In this document: piece by piece, positions 56,680-64,000 of the stretch
Layout: each line of letters opens with the position of its first letter
How positions within the stretch are numbered: position 1 is the first letter of the stretch
NCBI RefSeq assembly: GCF_040115645.1
Contig: NC_089554.1
Coordinates: 2,170,001 to 2,234,000 of the forward strand
DNA: 64,000 bases
Reading direction: 5' to 3'
Source: Euwallacea fornicatus
Taxonomy: Eukaryota > Arthropoda > Insecta > Coleoptera > Curculionidae
Made by a program: the position numbers and the translations under genes
The notes under the pieces: model-generated
Databases searched by the model: none
What the model saw: the letters and a program-made list of their open reading frames with translations, nothing else
Told to the model about the DNA's origin: nothing

Positions 56680-59600
56680 TTTTTTTATTGCTTTTACGGT
56701 TTTTATTTGACTCTGGTTAGTATTAATACGACCTCGTGCTGAATGAAGTCATATAACGACTGTTTAATGTGCTGCGGTTTATGGTTTGGCTTCGTATTTA
56801 TTTACACTAGTTGAACCCAATTTTCAATTCAACTATTCTGGAACCATGTGATGGATAATAAAATCTATTGTGGACAGCTAACAACACGGCTGTTTACCTA
56901 ACGGTTAGTTTTGTAATAAATTTGGAAATAATATGTTCGAAAGCCATAGAATATTTAATATACATTTTCGGCGACGTAGAATATTTATTAAATCGTCCGG
57001 AAATATTCATTTTATCCATTAAACTGAAAATGCTTAATTATGTATTACGTAATATCAAATTTACTGCGGAAATTATGATGCCAATGGGAAACATTGGCAT
57101 CATAATTTTTGTATGGTGCGCGTAAGCCCCATTCGATTTTCAAACGTTCTGCATATTACAAGTAATTGAGCGAGGTAAATAAATAATCCCATTTAACCCG
57201 GAATTTTTCATAAAAATATTAACATTTATGGACTCATGATTCCATTGACATGTTGAAAACAATATTTCCGTTGATGATTAATGAACAATATTCATTTGAT
57301 GAATCGAAAACGAGGAAGAGACGTACATACTTACATATATTTTTTGACGACGAACCAGATCGAACCTTCTGCCATGAAAATCGTTATTTTTATTCGAACA
57401 AATAAAATTTTTCTCGCTTCTGTTGTGACCCTTCGGGCAATCCTTGCCCATTCTGGAGAGGCAATTCTCTCAACGTCTAGATATCGTCGGATTAATTTAG
57501 AAATATACCCCGAAAATAGGAAAATAAAGTCCAATTAAATTTGAAAAATTGTTGACCTGTCTTTCCAGACACTTTTTGCCTGCAAATGCGCACTGTTAAT
57601 CTCGATAAATTTGATCCTCAGGCTTGGCACTTTTTTCAAATTATGCCTTTAATCTTTTTGGTCCCACATCCGGTGTCACCTGTAAAATCCCCATCTTTAG
57701 ACTTACTGAATTGCTGCAAGGTGATGCAATTTGAAGGTTTATTTCGATATAAAACGAAAAAATTGCCTTCTTCAATTCGGGAAAACTATCATCTTGTGGC
57801 CATATGATCCTCAGAATGTTCACTGATACATTAATATTTAATTGAAGCATTTGCTTTTCACTATGTAGATAAATAGGCAGAGTATCTTCCTACCAATATC
57901 TCCAATAACCAGCAGTCTCCGAGTCTACGTACAGCAAAAAGGTGTTAATTTGCGGGATAAAACGTTAAGGGAAACGTCAAAATATTCCCCCTAATTATTT
58001 CCCTTAATCGGTAATTACGAAAAAAAGAAAGAAAACAGGTTTAGTGTCGGATTTCCGATATAACGACACTGAATTCGGTTCCCAGTCAGGTAATTCTAAA
58101 TTTGCTTTATTTATATTTATATTTTTTTAGACGTGGTAAGAATACTGCATAGCAGGCATTCGGTGGCAAAGTATTTTTCCGCATTCATTGCGATCTGAAA
58201 GTAGTATTTTATCGCACGTCTCACTACTCCATGCAGTTTGTATCCAAATATACTTCTTTTTGAATAATAATACCATACATTATATTTTCCTTGTTTCGTA
58301 GCTGTAAAATGTGTTTCCATGTTCTTTATTTTACGAGACAGTTGGCGGTCTCAACTCCTATTTAATATAATCTTTAGTTTGACCATCTGACGGGATTTCA
58401 AGTTCCAACAAAACCTCGTTTGGTTCAAAATTACGAGCCATAAAGTAGAGTAATAAAATCTGCGAAGAATCGTACCAGAACTATAAAGTTTTAATTCAAA
58501 ACTTTTTCATTGTTGGGAAAGTGGACAAATTAAAACATATGTGCTGGCAGTTTAGAGCAAACTTTACGCTATTAAAATCTATGGCCTTTGGTACTAAGAT
58601 TATAAAAAAAACAGTAAAAAAAATCATTTTTGGTAATATATTTCCCTCGTATTTGTTATTTAATTGTCAACGCATTTAGTACTTCATGGCTAATAAAAGC
58701 TAAGTCAGAGCGGGCACTTTTTCCTGAACTGCCAATGTAATTTCTAACAATTGGTGGCATTAGTGCTCAGCAGTAAATTTTTCGTCACTACTGGGTAAAT
58801 TTCGAAGAGTTGTACGAGTAGATGTAACATTTAATGAATGGACTGATGTGTACACGAAACTCAAATCAAGTACCTTAACATAGACTTAAACTTAAAATTG
58901 AACAGTTCCCCTACTTATTTCACGTTTATTAAATACGTTAAAGGTTCCCCTCGAAATCGTGTATTCCCTATTACACCCTTCCATAGATGCAAAGATAGAG
59001 AATTTCGCAGGGAAATGTTCCAAAAGCCGCATAGTCGACCCGAAATTCGAAAACAAAAGATAATAAAGGGCGCGCCAAATTACATTATTCGTTGAGATTA
59101 GCTTCTAGAGAGAGAAAACAAAACCGCAGAAATAACTGAACAACTCCTAAGATGGGAAACAGCAATCTGAACAATGTCTAGATTAATTTTCTACGGTTTA
59201 TGAACCTTTTGCAATCGTTCACATATAGAATAAAGAGCTTTTATAAACAGGGTGTGATATTTATAGCTCGCAGGTCTTTAGCAAGTCACCTACAATCTCC
59301 CAGCGATGAACACACAGTGTAACTTACTTTCCTGCCATAAAGTTCCAAACAACATTTGCTGGTTTTAGTTTTACGGTATAATTCGAAAACCAACTTTTCA
59401 ACGATTATTTAATTAGGGAATTTATAAAGTTTGAGAGCGACATTGCGTGTACCTTTCTGCTTCATGTACTCAACGTTTGCGGAATGTGTTACAATAGGGA
59501 CTAATTTAGCTTGCGTTCAATCTCAAAGAAAATTAGGCCTAATTTCCTGCAGCGAATTCGGCACTGTTAAATAGTTTGCTTTTAACCTGCCAATGAATAA

Positions 59601-62600
59601 AATTTAGCAATTTTTCTTTTCTCAAAATGAAAAAAGTGAAGTTGATCTGGTATCATTTACAACAATGAAACCATTTAGGTCGTGGTTACAGTTAGTCGTG
59701 TTATGGTACCTGAAATCAGTATATTATAATCGTTATTACAACTTTGGTACATTTATCTCTCGTATGCTCAGTCGTCATTCAATTGTATATAAACGTACGA
59801 AGTACAAAGTTGAAGATGTAAGTAGCTATATCAAGCGTTGTTTAAAAATTCAGTCATTTTATTTTATGATATAAATATCATAAACATATGATATTACAAG
59901 CTAATGTGAATCAGAACTCATTAATATTAAAAGCAAAAACCGCCTAATATCACAAAATGAATTGGGTGTACGGTGGTTTGTGCATATTAATAATGGCTCC
60001 GGAACTCATTCGTAACAAAAAAACTCCATTTATTCAGTTTTATCCTAGGTTTTATTAATATAGATTCGTGTACACCTATTTCAATAAAATCCAATAAATT
60101 CAATGACCCGATAAAAGATAGATTGATTATAGAGTAATTTATCATTTGGAGCTTGAATTATTAATTTGTAATAAGGCATGTGTGCACATGCTTGCATTTG
60201 ACACCGACAAACGAGGTCACATATTAAGACTTAGGTGTTTCTTGTGAATTAGTTAATGGTGTCGCCCGGCAGTTCGGTATTTGGTTAAAATTTTTAATTT
60301 CAGTCCGATTTTTGTGCAGTTAATATAATCGAAAAGAAGTGTGTATCATACTTTTTAGAATTATGAGCCTAACTGCAGCGTTGCATATTTTCTCATAAAA
60401 TTTTTCTTTTAGTTTGATTGTGTTGAATGGACGTTTAATTCACTTCATAAATTCATCTATTTACAAACGTTAAGTCTAACTATAACTTTTCTGCCTATAG
60501 ACTTCACTAGACGATAGTATCATTTAAAGACTTGGCCTCTAAGGGTTTGCTCGCTAAAATGCGCCCTAGATACACGAATTGTACTTACTTTAAACTCACG
60601 TGCCACTTTAAGAGGCAATAAACTTCCCCTTCAAGTTTTAAACCACATTAATATAAGGATGTTCATTCAGCGGAAGCAGGTTCTTTACCTCAACACACCA
60701 GAGATCGAACTGAGCTTGTAGCCATATCTCTATTTATTGTCCTAAGCAAGTTCAATATTAATCGAAAATCGAGGTCGCTTTGTTTTGAGATAACTAACCC
60801 ATAGTACCCTCTATCAATAATACACCGATTGTACAGGATTAGTGTAATGTAATAGCATTAATTATGGTTGTGTGTAATTTCTAGATGTAGGTAGATATAG
60901 GTATCGCGCTTTAGATTTAATTAGTGGAGTTGCTTTGGTAAATCAATATGTGGTTTTATTACTTCAGATACTTGATTTATTTGTTCAAGTAAATGCATGT
61001 ATGGTAGAAATATATTTTTACTCTCCTAAACAATATCAGACATCAGTCGAAATGGCAACATTATTAGTATAGTTGAGGGGGAGAAAACTTCGTCATTTAA
61101 CCTCAGATTATTTTTGTTAGGTATTTCATGTGCATATAATTTGATATCCTCTTTTTGGATATGAAAATCGATAATGTGACCCTTTGGGCACCGTGTGGCC
61201 ACTAGTAATCACTGGGTTTCTGATATCTTCCGTGAATTCCTGCAGAGTCTCCTATGAGAACTGAACACAACTCTTCGTACTGCACAATAGTCATAATCGT
61301 CAATCCACATAGTTGTAGCTAAACACGGACCGCTTTTCCAAGTGCTCAATCTGGCAAACACATTGTAGCCTAATGCCGGGCCGTAAAAGTGGGGCTTAAC
61401 TGATTCAAATTTATTCCACTATATTGACGATTTCACACAATAGAGAGTATTTTTCCAACAACGCGTTACAAAAGCCATTAACAACTGATTTATGTGCTAC
61501 AATAACCAAAAATGACCTGTGCCTCCCTTAATTTGATTATTGCGTGCAATCGGTGGATTTCATTTTGAAATATCTATACTAAATAGGGGAAATGATTGTA
61601 ATTTTCTCATGTACGAATGCTTTTCGGTGTCTGCAACAATAAGGTTCAAGTTCTTTAGGTCAGTTTCTTAGTAAAGCCGGTAAGATTTCTGAATCGAGAC
61701 CGAACAAAAAGCAAAATTTTGGGAATCATCTTTCAAAAGCGAACAATAGACCCGGAAAGTTTTGGGACGCTATCGTTTCCTCAAGATACGAAACTTTGTA
61801 ACATTTAATTTTAATTAAATCGAGTCTAGCGTTAATTATTACGACATAGCGTTTAAATTTGATACAGTTAGAAGTTTAGTCCATAGTGGTATCAGTTGGG
61901 AACGACAAACATTTTCTTTCTAACCCACTTTAACATAAATTTATATTCTACAAAACGTGTTGCGCAAGAAAGGTGTGCCGTCTATGAGTTTCCATAGACC
62001 CCTGTTCTTGAGATATATAAAGTTCAAAGTACAACGGGACACGATGTGAAGAGTGTGAAGTATCCAATATTTTGCCTTTGCTAATGATTTTTTCATTCTT
62101 TTAGACAACAATTTACTAGAAACACTGAGTGCCTTTGTTTTATATTATTCACTCGATACGTCGTTTTTCGTCTAGAATCCTCAAAATAGGTACAAAGTTA
62201 ATTATGATGAATGCACAGCTTTTGTAAATGGTGATCTATTACGAGAATCCCAACCCACCCCTTATTATCAGAGGCAAAATTTGCTACAAAATAGTTTTAA
62301 TTTAACTGCAAATGTCTCAAAAAGGAAGGTGAATGGATACTTCTATATCCTCTATCCTTTTCGCCAAGAGCATATTTCAGAATAAAATTTGTGTTAGTAC
62401 TAAATTTATACCGAGTAAAAAAAAAGTTACTTTAATTTGAAGTCCTGTATTTCGAGAACCGTCACTCTTTGGATTCGACTAAATTGGGCTAAATCATCAT
62501 ATATTTACCTCAGCAATTTGTTATTATATTTGTGAGCACACACTGCTGAGATAGCTGAAGTAACAAAAATTAATTTTGTTAGCAGTTAAAACGTCTTAGC

Positions 62601-64000
62601 TCTCACACGAACCGACGCTGAGCAACGTTAAGCTTACAAATCTCGATACAACTAATTAAAAAGTTTCGGTATGAGCAAAGTTGAGGTTTTAACCTACACT
62701 TTATAGGGCAAGTTCGGTTGTGCTAATTGTTTTAGAAACTTGGAGATTTGTTGCTGTTTGCAATGGCAGGTTTAAGAGCTTTATAGGCTTATTCCGCCAT
62801 GGAGCTCGAGTGACGCTCCCAGATGTAATTGTGAAAATATTTTTCATTTTACGCGCCGTCTGGGGAATATTTCCAAAGAGATTGGTTTTCACGTAGTGTT
62901 TTCCTATATATTTTCTAGCTCAACCACTGTGGTATAATATGCTCTTCGTTCAGTGCGAAACTGATGATGCTCTCTAAAACAGATTCCCAGAACTCGGTTG
63001 ACATTATCTGCACCCACAAACTAGCAAAATAAAAAAGTTTGTCCTGTTTACCTTTAAAAGTTTATTATAAAACTTAATTATGAGGAAAATGAATATATTA
63101 CCGGGCTTTTACCGTTAGAGGTTCACGTCAAGCTCAGCTAAATTTCTTCGGGCGATCTAGTTATATTTCTAAAAGCTTTCCTTAGTTTTTCAGTTTGGGT
63201 TTACCAGGTATTTGTTTGATGTTTAGACGTTAGTCTGAACAGAATTTATGATAGGTTAACGAAAATAAAAGCTTTTTAGAATAAGTTTCTTCTGTAAACC
63301 TACTGATATTATCTTTTTGTTTGTTTCAGGTATACAACACGTTATAAAATCAATTGCGTTCTGAACGAATTTGTAAGTATTGAAAAGAATTAGACCGATG
63401 AGGGGGAAGAATTATCAAATACGTCTAATTAATGCTATTATCGGTAGGGCTGTTAAAAGTTTAAGCGATCTAACCTTCTTCTATGTGTAGGTATGCATCC
63501 TCACGTGTGAGAAATTGTGTATAATTCTCACAGTCGATAAATCTCAATATGAACATGCCATCAGTTCTCCCAAAGTTATGAATAATCCAAAACCCACAGG
63601 ATAAATTGTTTAATGCGTCCACGTTGTAAAACTTAAATCACCTGTGCCGAGGAAGGGCTGGAATGAAGGGTTGAACCAACAAATCTTAATCTCAAGTTGG
63701 CTCTTATCCATTTTTAATTCAAAGTTAGTGGATATAAACGACTTCGATTACGTTCCCGTTGCCCGGTATTAAATCAAGCCGTCATGTTGTTGTCTCCAAA
63801 CCGTAACCAATCTTTCCCTAAGGGATGGCTTGGAATTATGTGCCCTTTGCAGAACTGTAAGTGGAATTATGGAACCGACCGTAAATCAATAGGTAATGTT
63901 CAACGAATAGAAAAACGTATTTGTGTTATTCGTTTAAAATTTAGAGAAAACACAAATATAAGCTCAGATCTTTTTCTAAATTTGCATAGAGTATATCTTT
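56680..64000. other. Long intergenic stretch, no gene recognised
   Basis: More than 7 kb in which I see no conserved domain, RNA gene or complete transposon. Frames are at most about 85 codons. The only distinct structure is the hairpin at 57070-57108. CAGGGTGTGATATTTATAGC near 59249 could be another orphan element end. Confidence 0.35.
57070..57108. repeat. Perfect 17-bp inverted repeat with 5-base spacer
   Basis: AAATTATGATGCCAATG, then GGAAA, then the exact inverse CATTGGCATCATAATTT. Such a perfect stem is unlikely by chance at this length and could form a hairpin in DNA or RNA. It is too short for a typical pre-microRNA, and no TIR-like context surrounds it. Confidence 0.9.

Overview
This is nuclear DNA from an arthropod, most likely an insect. 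The sequence is AT-rich and gene-poor. It carries a eukaryotic tRNA-Ala(AGC) gene with a pol III T-run, a transposase gene interrupted by a 62-bp GT-AG intron, several mariner transposons of the mauritiana (Mos1-like) and other subfamilies, and many Tc1/mariner-superfamily relics of types common in insect genomes. I cannot name the order or species. There is no sign of bacterial or viral gene organisation.

The recognisable content is almost all DNA transposons with TA target duplications. Left to right: a 2.0-kb element with ~400-bp terminal inverted repeats (TIRs) at 2887-4907; tRNA-Ala at 11201-11273 (minus); a 2.5-kb element at 13238-15711 whose ~800-bp arms both carry the 3' end of the transposase; a deletion derivative at 17363-18522 and decayed transposase sequence beside it; a Tc1-like relic at 21.4-22.4 kb; a broken copy of a dispersed arthropod gene family of unknown function at 22.7-23.6 kb, next to a 1.17-kb foldback element (23589-24762); a mauritiana-type mariner with three stops at 25466-26756; and a transposase relic at 29.6-30.1 kb.

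The most informative block is 30264-35159. An internally deleted PIF/Harbinger-type element, flanked by TAA, holds two later insertions: a structurally complete Jerky/Tigger-like (CENP-B-type helix-turn-helix plus DDE) transposon at 30631-32748 with an unbroken two-exon gene for 529 residues, and a 1.9-kb mariner-like element at 32841-34765. A second copy of the same Harbinger derivative at 42282-43149 lacks both insertions and acts as a paralogous empty site for both. Further right are a second mauritiana mariner (35426-36724, catalytic Asp changed to Asn), a 960-bp element (38012-38971), mariner relics at ~50 kb and ~54 kb, a long (GA)n array at 51.5 kb, and a third full-length mariner (55403-~56675, one frameshift).

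No host protein-coding gene can be asserted. Candidate host signals (a TATA box near 39642, exon-like stretches at 41809-41987 and 43289-43473, a GC-richer TATA region at 6.1 kb) are listed at low confidence. The last ~7 kb and several multi-kilobase stretches show nothing I recognise. Only the Jerky/Tigger-like transposase has an intact reading frame across its recognised domains; every other transposase is broken.
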